From Paenibacillus agaridevorans (GTDB taxonomy: Bacteria > Bacillota > Bacilli > Paenibacillales > Paenibacillaceae), in contig NZ_BDQX01000039.1 of the NCBI RefSeq assembly GCF_003112455.1, positions 1 through 34,591 on the forward strand: a DNA stretch of 34,591 nucleotides. The letters run 5' to 3'. The position numbers and the translations under genes are program-made. Shown here piece after piece: positions 23,976 through 31,799 of this stretch. Position 1 is the first letter of the stretch. Each line of letters opens with the position of its first letter. The notes under the pieces are model-generated. The model made no database searches. It saw only the letters and a list, made by a program, of their open reading frames with translations, and was not told the DNA's origin.

Positions 23976-25373
23976 TTAGGTCTCCTTTATAGTGACGGTA
24001 TTCCAGCCCATAATCGCTCCAAAACGTTCCAATACTCGGATCGCGTCGCCATACACAACTATGCCGTGATGCGTACCCCCAAGCTCGCTATATGCGGTCA
24101 GGAAATCAGCGACCGGAATGACGGGTCGGAACCATCCTCGAATGGTATCCCTCATTCTATCTTCGCCATCTCCCTCCACCATCTCCACCGGCGACAGGAG
24201 CAACGAATAGGATTTGTTTCGTCCGGGGGCCAGATTGACGTAGACCGCTTGTCCGCCGCGAAATTTGCCGTATGCGACGACGGGATTGCCGGCATCCGTA
24301 AACGGAAAGTCTTTTTCCATAAGATCGGGCTTTCCCGCAGCGACGCGTAAATTCATTTCGCCCATATGGCTCAGGAAAATCAGGTTGTTTTTCCAATCCG
24401 GGCAGAACATTTCAGCGAATGAAGTGTCCGGATAAACGGACAACAGCGCCCCGACCAGCGCGGCCGTCAGCAAGTCTCCTTCTCCCGCATATCCGATGCC
24501 TCGTTCCATCGCTTTGCTCGCTTCTAAAAACGGCATGCATGGCAGCGCCGACGCCCGGGTCACTTCTAGGAAGTTGGCGGTGAAAGCCGTCAACTCGTTA
24601 CGCTCTATCCAGTCTCTGACCGCAAGATCCGCTTTTGTTGATTGCCGATGGGTTTCCCGGTCGAACTTTCCAGCGTGAAAACGCATCGCGTTCGATTCCA
24701 TCTCCCGGTCTACCCGTTCCTCCGATACCGGGCCGAAAACGTTATCGGAATCAAGAGGATCCACGAAAATCGCGTCGATTCCAATCGCACTACGCAATTC
24801 GTCCGCCGGCACTCGGAAGTCCCCCATACCGTCAAACGATTTTCCGATCGAGCCCACTTTGGCGTTCCTTAGCTTTTTCGCGATTTTCGCGGCTTTTGCG
24901 TTGTCCGCGACCCGATCCAGAACATCGGATTCCGACCAATGGCCGGCTTCGATCCTAAAGTTCTTTCCATTGCGGACGAGCAGATTGCACATATCTTGTA
25001 CGCCATGAATGCCATGGTTATATAGAATTTCGTCCGGATGCTGAGAAGGACCGAAATCGTAGGTCGGCGTAGTATCCAGTACAATCAATGGAAGCTTCGT
25101 AGCTGCCAAAACGTCGGCGGATTCAAGAGAAGGCGAATAGGCCAAATGCAAGGTAACGATAGCGTCTACATCTGCTTGCTCGAAGGCTCGAACCGCCTCC
25201 GCGAATTCCGGGCTGATCCTGCACGCCTTCGCTTGTTCGACTTCCAATCCCCTTTTCTCCAGTTCCCCGGCAATCGTATGGTAAAATGCATCAACCCGTT
25301 CTCTTGCTTCCGGCCAGATGTCGTCATAGAGCTTGACGTATAACGGCAGCAGTCCGATTTTCAGCTTGTCCAT
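23976..25373 (-). CDS. L-arabinose/L-fucose isomerase-like protein
   Basis: A 465-residue cytosolic protein resembling the AraA/FucI sugar isomerase fold, which interconverts aldoses and ketoses with Mn2+. Family-like segments are the N-terminal KIGLLPLYVKLYD, AGHWSES near residue 145, GYAGEGDLLTAALVGAL near residue 300 (metal-binding Glu region), LSHMGEMN near 340, and GGTHHGIVVYGD near 435 (metal-binding His region). It is divergent from true AraA, and the substrate is probably not arabinose. Its start overlaps the end of the amidohydrolase gene by 13 bases, with AAGGAG eight bases before the ATG, so it is tightly coupled in the operon. Confidence 0.75.
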   Translation of the reverse strand: MDKLKIGLLPLYVKLYDDIWPEARERVDAFYHTIAGELEKRGLEVEQAKACRISPEFAEAVRAFEQADVDAIVTLHLAYSPSLESADVLAATKLPLIVLDTTPTYDFGPSQHPDEILYNHGIHGVQDMCNLLVRNGKNFRIEAGHWSESDVLDRVADNAKAAKIAKKLRNAKVGSIGKSFDGMGDFRVPADELRSAIGIDAIFVDPLDSDNVFGPVSEERVDREMESNAMRFHAGKFDRETHRQSTKADLAVRDWIERNELTAFTANFLEVTRASALPCMPFLEASKAMERGIGYAGEGDLLTAALVGALLSVYPDTSFAEMFCPDWKNNLIFLSHMGEMNLRVAAGKPDLMEKDFPFTDAGNPVVAYGKFRGGQAVYVNLAPGRNKSYSLLLSPVEMVEGDGEDRMRDTIRGWFRPVIPVADFLTAYSELGGTHHGIVVYGDAIRVLERFGAIMGWNTVTIKET

Positions 25374-26431
25374 TTGCGTAGCTCCTTCTCTGTGTTATCG
25401 ATGAGGGATCGAGCGTTGCAATAGAAGATATCCTCAATGTCGGATTTGCTTAAACCTTCGGCTGTAGCGGCTGCGCGGAAAGCTTCGATCTCCTCGTACA
25501 TGAAGAACGTCAGGGAATCCGCCTCGGGTCCTTCGACTTCACGCATATGCGAATCCCCCGACACGTCCCCGTACATCCCTCTCGGAATCAAATTCACGTA
25601 ATTGCCGTTTTCGCATATCCGTCTCGTTCGCATACGCAAGATCGGCAAATCGCTTCCGAACACGATTCGCTTCGGTCCGACCGCACGAATCAGCTGCCGG
25701 AACACATCGGCGTTCGTATTCGCGCTGAAGTCGAATACCATATTTCGCGTTTCCGCCAAAATATCGAAGGCATCGCCCACATCCTCCGGGCAATATGCTC
25801 TTCCCACATGGGCAATGATGAGCTTCAACGACGGATAGTTGCGTTCGATCTCCAGCATTTGCGCCAAGTTCACAGGGTCCTTCAACCGGCCGTCCCGCGG
25901 GATATGCAGCATGGCCATCCAGCCATGCCGATCCAGCACTTCCAACTGATGCCGCGGCAGAAAATCGTAGATCCGGATTTCCTTCTCCGGGATATAGGGG
26001 GCGGCGAAATTCAAATACACCTTGCATCCTAGAAAACCGCCGCGTTTGATTCCTTCTTCGAATTCGGAAGCGCTCTGCTCCGGTTTCGCGACCATCAACG
26101 ACGGCAAGCGATGCCGTTCTGCGCAACTCCTGACATATTCGTTCCCCGCGGCGATGTCGTAGTTCATGCTGACTTGGGAGAAGAGGAGCGGAATCACCTC
26201 TTTGCCGGGAAACATCAGCCGGTAAGTCTCGAACAAGTCCTCGATCGAATTGTCCTTCGCGACGAGGGACGGCCATGTTACCGCTCTCACGGGCGTAGAG
26301 GAGGATGGTTTGCGGATGCTGTCCAACCATACATGCGTATGAATATCGATCATCTTGTCAGGCAAAAAATCTTTCAGCTTTTGCTCGTAGAACTTTTTGT
26401 CGACATCCTTGACTTCAAACAACTCGTTCAT
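25361..26431 (-). CDS. Amidohydrolase family protein (Amidohydro_2 type)
   Basis: A 356-residue metal-dependent hydrolase with a TIM-barrel fold. The full metal-ligand set is visible: His31 and His33 (MIDIHTH), a strand-5 His (AMLHIPRD), a strand-6 His (IIAHVGRAY) and a strand-8 Asp (VFGSDLPI). This branch contains lactonases, decarboxylases and uronate-isomerase-like enzymes. In an operon with an isomerase and kinase, a sugar lactone or amide substrate is plausible but unproven. It overlaps the kinase stop by four bases (ATGA) and the isomerase start by 13 bases. Confidence 0.8.
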   Translation of the reverse strand: MNELFEVKDVDKKFYEQKLKDFLPDKMIDIHTHVWLDSIRKPSSSTPVRAVTWPSLVAKDNSIEDLFETYRLMFPGKEVIPLLFSQVSMNYDIAAGNEYVRSCAERHRLPSLMVAKPEQSASEFEEGIKRGGFLGCKVYLNFAAPYIPEKEIRIYDFLPRHQLEVLDRHGWMAMLHIPRDGRLKDPVNLAQMLEIERNYPSLKLIIAHVGRAYCPEDVGDAFDILAETRNMVFDFSANTNADVFRQLIRAVGPKRIVFGSDLPILRMRTRRICENGNYVNLIPRGMYGDVSGDSHMREVEGPEADSLTFFMYEEIEAFRAAATAEGLSKSDIEDIFYCNARSLIDNTEKELRKWTS

Positions 26432-27897
26432 TTCGCATCACTCCCCAAGGTCGTATACTTGTTCAAAAATTGCCTGTATCGTGTCTCGTAGATCGTTGCC
26501 GTACTCGGGTCCGGCTTCCGGATCAGCTCGGGAAAAACCAATTGCTTTAGAGCATCCTGCTCATCCTCATACAGCCCCACGCCTATTCCTGCCACCATGG
26601 CGGCTCCAACGGCGCCCGCGCAGGAACCATTGACGGTACGGATGTCCAGACCAAGCACGTCGGCGACGATTTGCGGCCATGGAAACGTCTCGGACGGCCC
26701 CCCTACCAAAGTCACGGATGAAAAGCAGGTACCGGCCGCTTCGAGTTTGTCGATTTTCTCCTTCAAGAGAAACACGGTGCCTTCCATAATCGCTCTCGCG
26801 ATATCCGCTTTGTCAGCCTGCGCAAGATCGTCGGAGATCTCCTCCGCGCTCGGGTCGATGATGAGGCCGCCCGCCCCGGGCCCGGCGGATACAGCCAGCC
26901 GGTCGAATTCACGGTAACGATCGGGACCGTCGGAAATATACTTGCGGATATAGGCATCTACCGAACTTGCAATCGCTGGAAGAGAAAACATAGCGCCCCA
27001 TGGTCCCGCCGGTTGAAGAAAAGGATCCGTCAACATCCGCAGCGAGACGGATCGGTATCTGTCTTTTATCGGCATAAAGCCAACCCAGGAAGTGCCGCAA
27101 GAAATGAGCAATTGTCCCTCGTCGAGAATGCCGGACCCTCTTGCCGCGCAAGGATGGTCGAAAGCGCCGAGCACGACCGGCGTTCCTCGTACTAGTCCCG
27201 TATCGGCCGAGGCTTCCGAGGTGATGCGGCCGATCATATCGCCCGTGGAACGGATCGGGGGCAGTTTGCTCTCCGGTATGCCTAACTTTTGCAAATAGGG
27301 CGAATGCCACTGCGCCGACTTCTGATCCTGCAAATAAAAAGTGGTGGCGGTCGAGCGATCGATACTCCATTTCCCCGTCAATTTGAAATGGAGATAATCC
27401 GTGCTCATGCAGATGATGGACGATGTCTCCAAAAGCTTCGGCGCATGGCACTTCAACCAGGCGAGATGGGCAAGCGGAAAAGATTCCAGCAACGGCCAGC
27501 CTGTCGTTTCGTGCACTTCATCCGGATTGAGCTTTCCGAACACCGTCTTCATTTCATCGCGAACGCGCTGATCCATCCAACTGAATGCCGGAATCATAGG
27601 TTCGCCCTGTTCGTCCACAAGCACGGTGTTCCCGCTGGCCGAAGCGATGCTGAGCCCGACGATGGAGCCTCCTCGCGGCAAAGCGCCCGCCAGTCTGCGG
27701 ATGACGCCAACGGTCAATCGGTACAACTGGCGGACGTCGAATTGAACCCCGCCACCATCGATCCTCTGATAGGCCGTCTCGCTTTTTTCACGGGATGTTA
27801 TTGAACCTTTGGCCGACATCAACACGCCTTTGACGGCAGATGTTCCAATGTCGAGTCCGATCAAATAGGTATGCTCTTGATTCGTTTCTCCTGACAT
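26428..27897 (-). CDS. FGGY-family carbohydrate kinase
   Basis: A 489-residue two-domain ATP-dependent sugar kinase. The N-terminal phosphate-binding motif is YLIGLDIGTSAVKGVL (Asp16). The catalytic Asp lies in GAFDHPCAARGSG, and the adenosine-binding end reads GSCAGAVGAAMVAGIG. Members phosphorylate ketoses or polyols such as xylulose, ribulose, glycerol or gluconate. Here it probably phosphorylates the isomerase product, and the phosphate ester could be the DeoR effector. The ATG at 27897 is chosen because AAAGGG lies eight bases upstream; a GTG at 27951 just after the regulator stop has no ribosome binding site. Confidence 0.9.
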   Translation of the reverse strand: MSGETNQEHTYLIGLDIGTSAVKGVLMSAKGSITSREKSETAYQRIDGGGVQFDVRQLYRLTVGVIRRLAGALPRGGSIVGLSIASASGNTVLVDEQGEPMIPAFSWMDQRVRDEMKTVFGKLNPDEVHETTGWPLLESFPLAHLAWLKCHAPKLLETSSIICMSTDYLHFKLTGKWSIDRSTATTFYLQDQKSAQWHSPYLQKLGIPESKLPPIRSTGDMIGRITSEASADTGLVRGTPVVLGAFDHPCAARGSGILDEGQLLISCGTSWVGFMPIKDRYRSVSLRMLTDPFLQPAGPWGAMFSLPAIASSVDAYIRKYISDGPDRYREFDRLAVSAGPGAGGLIIDPSAEEISDDLAQADKADIARAIMEGTVFLLKEKIDKLEAAGTCFSSVTLVGGPSETFPWPQIVADVLGLDIRTVNGSCAGAVGAAMVAGIGVGLYEDEQDALKQLVFPELIRKPDPSTATIYETRYRQFLNKYTTLGSDAK

Positions 27898-27953
27898 CGC
27901 GATTACCCTTTCTCTTAAGGAGGCTCGGCCCGATTGCAACATTTTCCGCACAA

Positions 27954-28742
27954 CTAGACTAGTCTTACTTCAACGCCCTTTTCCCTGATCGCTTCGATAT
28001 CGTCTTTGTTGGCGTTTGGATTGGAGATGAGACAATCGATTTTTTCGATGTCTTCTATTCGCGCGAAATTGGCGCGGCCGATTTTCGTATAGTCGGCTAC
28101 GAGAATTCTTTTGTCCACGAGCGCGATCATTCTCCGATTCAGCTCCGCTTCCAGGTGATGATAGGTCGTCACCCCGAATTCGGAGCTTACGCCATCCGAT
28201 GAAAGAATAAGCTTATCCGCTTTATATCTGTTCAACTGGTTAATGGCGTCATCGCCGGCAATAAACCCGTACTGCAAATTGATGGTGCCCCCAAGCAATA
28301 CAACTACATCTATGTTGCGATTGAAGCCGGCTTCATGCGCTACAGGCAGCGAGTTCGTAATCACAATCAGATTTTTATGATTTTTTAATTCCCTCATGAC
28401 ATAGAGAGGAGTAGTTCCCGAACCAATAATCACCGTATCTCCGTCCGAAATCATGGAAGCCGCTTCGACCGCGATCCTTCTTTTTTCTTCTCCGTTCGTT
28501 TCCGTTCGGTCATGAAACGTCATATTGTAATAGTTTTTATAATTGCTGATCGCGCCGCCATGAACGCGCTGCAGCAGCCCCTGCTCTTCAAGTCCGTCCA
28601 GATCGCCGCGGATCGTCACTTCCGAGGTGCCGAACAGCTTGCTTAAATCCGTCACCTTTACCTTGCCCTCGCGTTGAAGCAATTCCAAAATTCGTTTTCT
28701 TCTCTCTTCGATGTCGATATCCTTCATAACGGGTTCGTTCAT
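27954..28742 (-). CDS. DeoR-family transcriptional regulator of the sugar operon
   Basis: A 262-residue regulator. The helix-turn-helix spans about residues 15-65 (VTDLSKLFGTSEVTIRGDLD, then RVHGGAI). The C-terminal effector domain has VIIGSGTTPLYVMREL and LVADYTKIG. It is the second gene of the operon, between the aminotransferase (38-base gap) and the kinase. The phased GTTTC repeats over the operon promoter are its likely operators. GGAGGGG lies about five bases before the ATG. The effector is probably a sugar phosphate made by the kinase. Confidence 0.9.
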   Translation of the reverse strand: MNEPVMKDIDIEERRKRILELLQREGKVKVTDLSKLFGTSEVTIRGDLDGLEEQGLLQRVHGGAISNYKNYYNMTFHDRTETNGEEKRRIAVEAASMISDGDTVIIGSGTTPLYVMRELKNHKNLIVITNSLPVAHEAGFNRNIDVVVLLGGTINLQYGFIAGDDAINQLNRYKADKLILSSDGVSSEFGVTTYHHLEAELNRRMIALVDKRILVADYTKIGRANFARIEDIEKIDCLISNPNANKDDIEAIREKGVEVRLV

Positions 28743-28780
28743 GAATACCCCTCCATGTTAATCAACTTGCGATACAACGA

Positions 28781-30352
28781 TCAGCCAAGTTCAAGTTCCT
28801 TCGCCCCAATCGTTTGCAGCGCGTCGTCCATGATCTTCACCACGTAATCTATCATTTCTTTGGTGGCAATGATCGGCGGTTTCGTAAGCGCGGCCGGAGG
28901 ACAGCTGGCTTTGTACGTTTGGGCGCTGATGTCGATGCACGCATGATTAAGCATACCCGTAAATCGCGATACCGTCTGCGCTTCATAGAATAATAAAGTT
29001 GAAAGATGCCCCAATCCTTCCGTTCTTTCAATAAGAGTCGGATAACGGGACGCTAATTCCCGAAGCTTATCTTCATAGTATTCGCCCATTTCGCGAATAA
29101 AGGATTCATTTTCTTCCGTGAACTTCATCGTAATCAAATAAGCCAATGCCGCTAGCTCTTCCTGACCGTTCGTAACTAATGCGCCGAACTGGTTCAGGGT
29201 GTCCATCTCGGCTGTCGTAATGATCCGGGAAGCCGGATACTGGCCGCCCGGGAAGCCTTTCCCGATCACGACAAAGTCGGGATTCAATCCATACTCGCGG
29301 AACAAATAGATAGTCGGATACCACATGCAGGATTGAATTTCGTCGCACAAGATCGGAATATCGTTGTCGTGGCATAATGCATACGCCTTGTGCAAGTAAT
29401 CCCGCTCAAGCTTGATCCCCCCGTAATTCATCAATATAATTTCGTGCAAAAATCCGGCAACCTTATAAGGCGGCTTATTGTAGCGCTCGAATTTCTCCCG
29501 AAAATCATCCCAATCGTTGATTCTTACCGGACAAACCTTCAAAACTCCCGCTTCTTCCAGCTTCTCGTACAGGCCGGGCCACATATCGCGCATCAATTGG
29601 GCAAAAATCGTCGTTCCATGATAGTTCGCTTTCGTGCCGCCGTCATGGTCCGCCATAACGAAAAACACCGGCGTCCGCCCCTCGTACTTCGGCTGGGGAA
29701 ATGTCGAGTCTAGTCGATAAAACCTCGCGAGCATCATTTTGATGCCGGCTTCGCAGGCCAACGACCCGGTTTCCAAGTTGATGACGCGATTTAACACATG
29801 CGACTCGCGAGAAGCCAGTATAGCCTCCAGTCCATCCGTCTCTTCCGGTCTTAGGCCGTTGATCGTCCTGACGAGCTCTCTTTCGAGCAAACGCGTTATG
29901 TATCCCCGTGTATTGTTATGGGACGCATTTGTTATTCCGAGAGCCCTTGCGAGATCGATCAGCTTGTAGCCTGGGAAATTATGACCGAGCGGCGTATGGT
30001 AGTGCTCACTCTTGGCCGCCAAGTATAATCTGCCGTCCTCGCCCAGTCGAACATAACCTAATCCTCCTATGGGACTGGCTTTCGTATTACTTGCGTTTTT
30101 GAAAGCATCCGTCGGAGCCCCGGAGAGCGCTTTCTTTAGCTCTGAAACAAACGGCTTTCCTATGTTTCCCAACAAACCATCCATTTTGCTAACGTATGAG
30201 TCAGGCAAAAACTCGATTTCCTCCGACGCGAGTCGTTCGGCCTCCTCCTTGTCAAGGTCCATCAGAGAGATTGCAGCGGAGATCACGGCATTCATATATT
30301 GATTTCCTAGCAATTGGGATAGAGACATTTTTACAGAATTCAATAGCTCCAC
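28781..30352 (-). CDS. Class III (PLP-dependent) aminotransferase, long form
   Basis: A 523-residue fold-type I aminotransferase of subgroup III. The PLP-binding Asp lies in PILCDEIQS and the Schiff-base Lys in VVIGKGFPGGQYPAS, about 28 residues later as expected. Usual family members have 430-460 residues; here an N-terminal region of about 90-100 residues (SLSQLLGNQYMNAVISAAIS onward, partly helical) precedes the core. The substrate could be an amino sugar, an amino-polyol or an unrelated amine. It is the first gene after the operon promoter. Start options are the GTG at 30352, the TTG at 30343 (AGGTGG five bases upstream) or the ATG at 30328; none is decisive. Confidence 0.82.
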   Translation of the reverse strand: MELLNSVKMSLSQLLGNQYMNAVISAAISLMDLDKEEAERLASEEIEFLPDSYVSKMDGLLGNIGKPFVSELKKALSGAPTDAFKNASNTKASPIGGLGYVRLGEDGRLYLAAKSEHYHTPLGHNFPGYKLIDLARALGITNASHNNTRGYITRLLERELVRTINGLRPEETDGLEAILASRESHVLNRVINLETGSLACEAGIKMMLARFYRLDSTFPQPKYEGRTPVFFVMADHDGGTKANYHGTTIFAQLMRDMWPGLYEKLEEAGVLKVCPVRINDWDDFREKFERYNKPPYKVAGFLHEIILMNYGGIKLERDYLHKAYALCHDNDIPILCDEIQSCMWYPTIYLFREYGLNPDFVVIGKGFPGGQYPASRIITTAEMDTLNQFGALVTNGQEELAALAYLITMKFTEENESFIREMGEYYEDKLRELASRYPTLIERTEGLGHLSTLLFYEAQTVSRFTGMLNHACIDISAQTYKASCPPAALTKPPIIATKEMIDYVVKIMDDALQTIGAKELELG

Positions 30353-30372
30353 CTCGCTTTCTAGCTGCTTAT

Positions 30373-30423
30373 GTTTCTTTATTGTTTCGTTTTTATTTTA
30401 TTTAAGTTTCGTTTTATTGTCAA
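30373..30423 (-). promoter_or_regulatory. Promoter with phased DeoR-type operator repeats
   Basis: On the minus strand a perfect -35 TTGACA (30423-30418), 17-base spacer and -10 TAAAAT (30400-30395) form a strong sigma-A promoter for the aminotransferase operon. GTTTC-type repeats on the plus strand stand at 30373 (GTTTCTTTATT), 30384 (GTTTCGTTTTT) and 30406 (GTTTCGTTTTA), spaced 11 and 22 bases, that is on the same helix face. They flank and overlap the -10 and spacer. Direct repeats of this phasing are typical of DeoR-family operators. Confidence 0.65.
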
Positions 30424-30505
30424 GTTTATTTCTTTATCTGACATTCCGCAACCTTTCTGCTTATACCCGCAAAAGGATCCTGACCGCCCGCTATTGAATT
30501 CCACA

Positions 30506-30903
30506 AAAAAAGGGGACTGTCCGAGAAGTGAACTTTTAAGGTAGCCCCGTTGTCTTTATGGCCCGATTATATGGGTAGGGTTGTATACAAAATTCACCAA
30601 ACTGGCCTGCACCTGGCCAAACGTGTATGAAAAATCATACACAATTCACCAAATAGGCCTGCACCTGGCCAAACGTGTATGAAAAATCATACACAATACA
30701 CCAAACTAGCCTGCACATAGCCAATCGTGTATGAAAAATCATACACAATCCACCAAATAGGCCTGCACCTGGCCAAACGTGTATGAAAAATCATACACAA
30801 TCCATTAAATAGGTCTGCACCTGGCCAAATGGTTATCCAATAAATCAGTGAAAACGGAATGCTGGATGCTCGTTTTGGTTAAATGTTAAGTGGCAGGCAT
30901 CCA
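30506..30903 (+). repeat. Dispersed noncoding element, copy B (expanded)
   Basis: About 398 bases sharing head and tail with 22278-22468 in the same orientation, but with an expanded middle. The head contains GAGAAGTGAACTTTTAAGG. The middle has one short unit (30582-30623) plus four tandem 52-bp units, and the tail ends in TGGATGC/GCATCCA, a perfect 7-bp inverted repeat. It lies between the promoter of the aminotransferase operon and the accessory genes on the right. No ORF of note runs through it. Confidence 0.88.
30582..30831 (+). repeat. Tandem array of palindromic 52-bp units
   Basis: Four full units start at 30624, 30676, 30728 and 30780, each exactly 52 bases. A shorter 42-base unit at 30582 precedes them. 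Each full unit has a perfect hairpin TGTATGAAAAATCATACA and a second small inverted repeat GGCC-TGCACCT-GGCC. In the short unit the ten central bases of the first hairpin are missing, leaving TGTATACA. The hairpin arm is invariant among full units, while the linker varies (ATTCACC, ATACACC, ATCCACC, ATCCATT), and so does GGCC in unit 2 (AGCC/TAGCC) and unit 4 (GGTC). Confidence 0.95.
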
Positions 30904-30949
30904 ATTGCCCTTTTCTTATCCTCTCTATGTCGACAGCCTTTAATCAAAC

Positions 30950-30991
30950 GAAATTAAAATAGACCGCTCACCCAACACAGGCAGCGGTCTA
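30950..30991 (-). terminator. Intrinsic terminator of the SUKH gene
   Basis: TAGACCGCT (30960-30968) pairs perfectly with AGCGGTCTA (30983-30991). On the minus strand TTTTAATTT follows. It stands about 17 bases after the SUKH gene stop. Confidence 0.8.
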
Positions 30992-31007
30992 ACACAATTA
31001 TTTATGA

Positions 31008-31502
31008 TTACAACTGTATTGAATTTGCCATAATCAATTCAAAAAACTCATCAAGAGAATTTGCTACCTTTTCAACTTCTTCGAATTCGGGCTCATAGCC
31101 ACGTACAATAGCACCTTTTTCATTTGTTAAATCAATCGCATAGAAGGAATACCCACCATTAACTGACATAACGATTGGCAAGTAGTTATCCCACCACGCC
31201 GTTATTTCTGATTTCAAACGATCATCATCCATTGCTGCTTCTAAACTGAGCAATTCGTATTCATTCCATTTAAATTCAGTATTCGAGCTATTATTGAACT
31301 CGTCCTCACAAATAAACCAAGTCATTTCATCTGGTGTAATACATTTTTTAACCATACTTAAAAAATCTAAATATTCATTTGGGATTTCATGATATCTGGA
31401 TAAAATGCTACTATCTAAATTTAATTGAAGCCCAGACTTTTCGGATATATCCCAATCGTTGTCATTAGCCCAAATCATAAATTCGCCAATTTTTCTATTC
31501 AT
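31008..31502 (-). CDS. SMI1/KNR4 (SUKH) family immunity protein
   Basis: A 164-residue cytosolic protein with SUKH superfamily features: IPNEYLDFLSMVKKC near residue 40, ICEDEFN, then WWDNYLPIVMSVNGGYSFYAIDL and a C-terminal SLDEFFELI. These proteins usually neutralise the toxin tail of a polymorphic secreted toxin encoded just upstream. Here the upstream neighbour on the same strand is only a broken toxin-like tail ending 23 bases away. GGAAGGTG precedes the ATG at 31502; a GTG at 31511 in frame has no such site. The gene is AT-rich compared with the operons on its left, which suggests horizontal arrival. Confidence 0.82.
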   Translation of the reverse strand: MNRKIGEFMIWANDNDWDISEKSGLQLNLDSSILSRYHEIPNEYLDFLSMVKKCITPDEMTWFICEDEFNNSSNTEFKWNEYELLSLEAAMDDDRLKSEITAWWDNYLPIVMSVNGGYSFYAIDLTNEKGAIVRGYEPEFEEVEKVANSLDEFFELIMANSIQL

Positions 31503-31525
31503 ATGTATCACCTTCCAATCGTTTT

Positions 31526-31685
31526 CTAACCGCTTCTGTTTAACGATTCTGGATTCACAAATCCGTATTGATCGGCTACTTTCGAAAACAACCCGACAAC
31601 GTGAGCCGCGTAATCTTTCTTATTTGAAAACGCCACATCATAACCTCCATCCCCCTGGTTGATCAGCTAATTTAGCAATTTCCAT
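31526..31685 (-). pseudogene. Frameshifted toxin-like C-terminal tail
   Basis: Two overlapping minus-strand frames join into one protein tail. The first reads MEIAKLADQPG from an ATG at 31685; the second continues GGYDVAFSNKKDYAAHVVG and ends about 40 codons later at TAG (31528-31526). They join if one G is removed from the G5 run near 31650-31660. The tail ends right before the SUKH immunity gene, the classical place for a polymorphic toxin C-terminus. The rest of the toxin is missing. The toxin activity is not recognised. Confidence 0.45.
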
Positions 31686-31799
31686 ATTTATACTTGTTCG
31701 ATTCAGTTTAATTCAATCTCCATGTCCAGGCAACACCCGCTGGAACGAGAAATTTAGCAGTTCAAGAAACGGATAGAGATGAATCATGATCAACCCCTA

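Noticed and set aside
25539..26330. 263-codon same-strand ORF inside the amidohydrolase gene
   Set aside because: It is a different frame of a well-supported metal hydrolase with all metal ligands; the high GC content keeps shadow frames open.
30582..30831. CRISPR-like array of regularly spaced repeats
   Set aside because: The units are contiguous 52-bp near-identical copies; the parts between hairpins are also repeated, so there are no unique spacers and no cas genes nearby.
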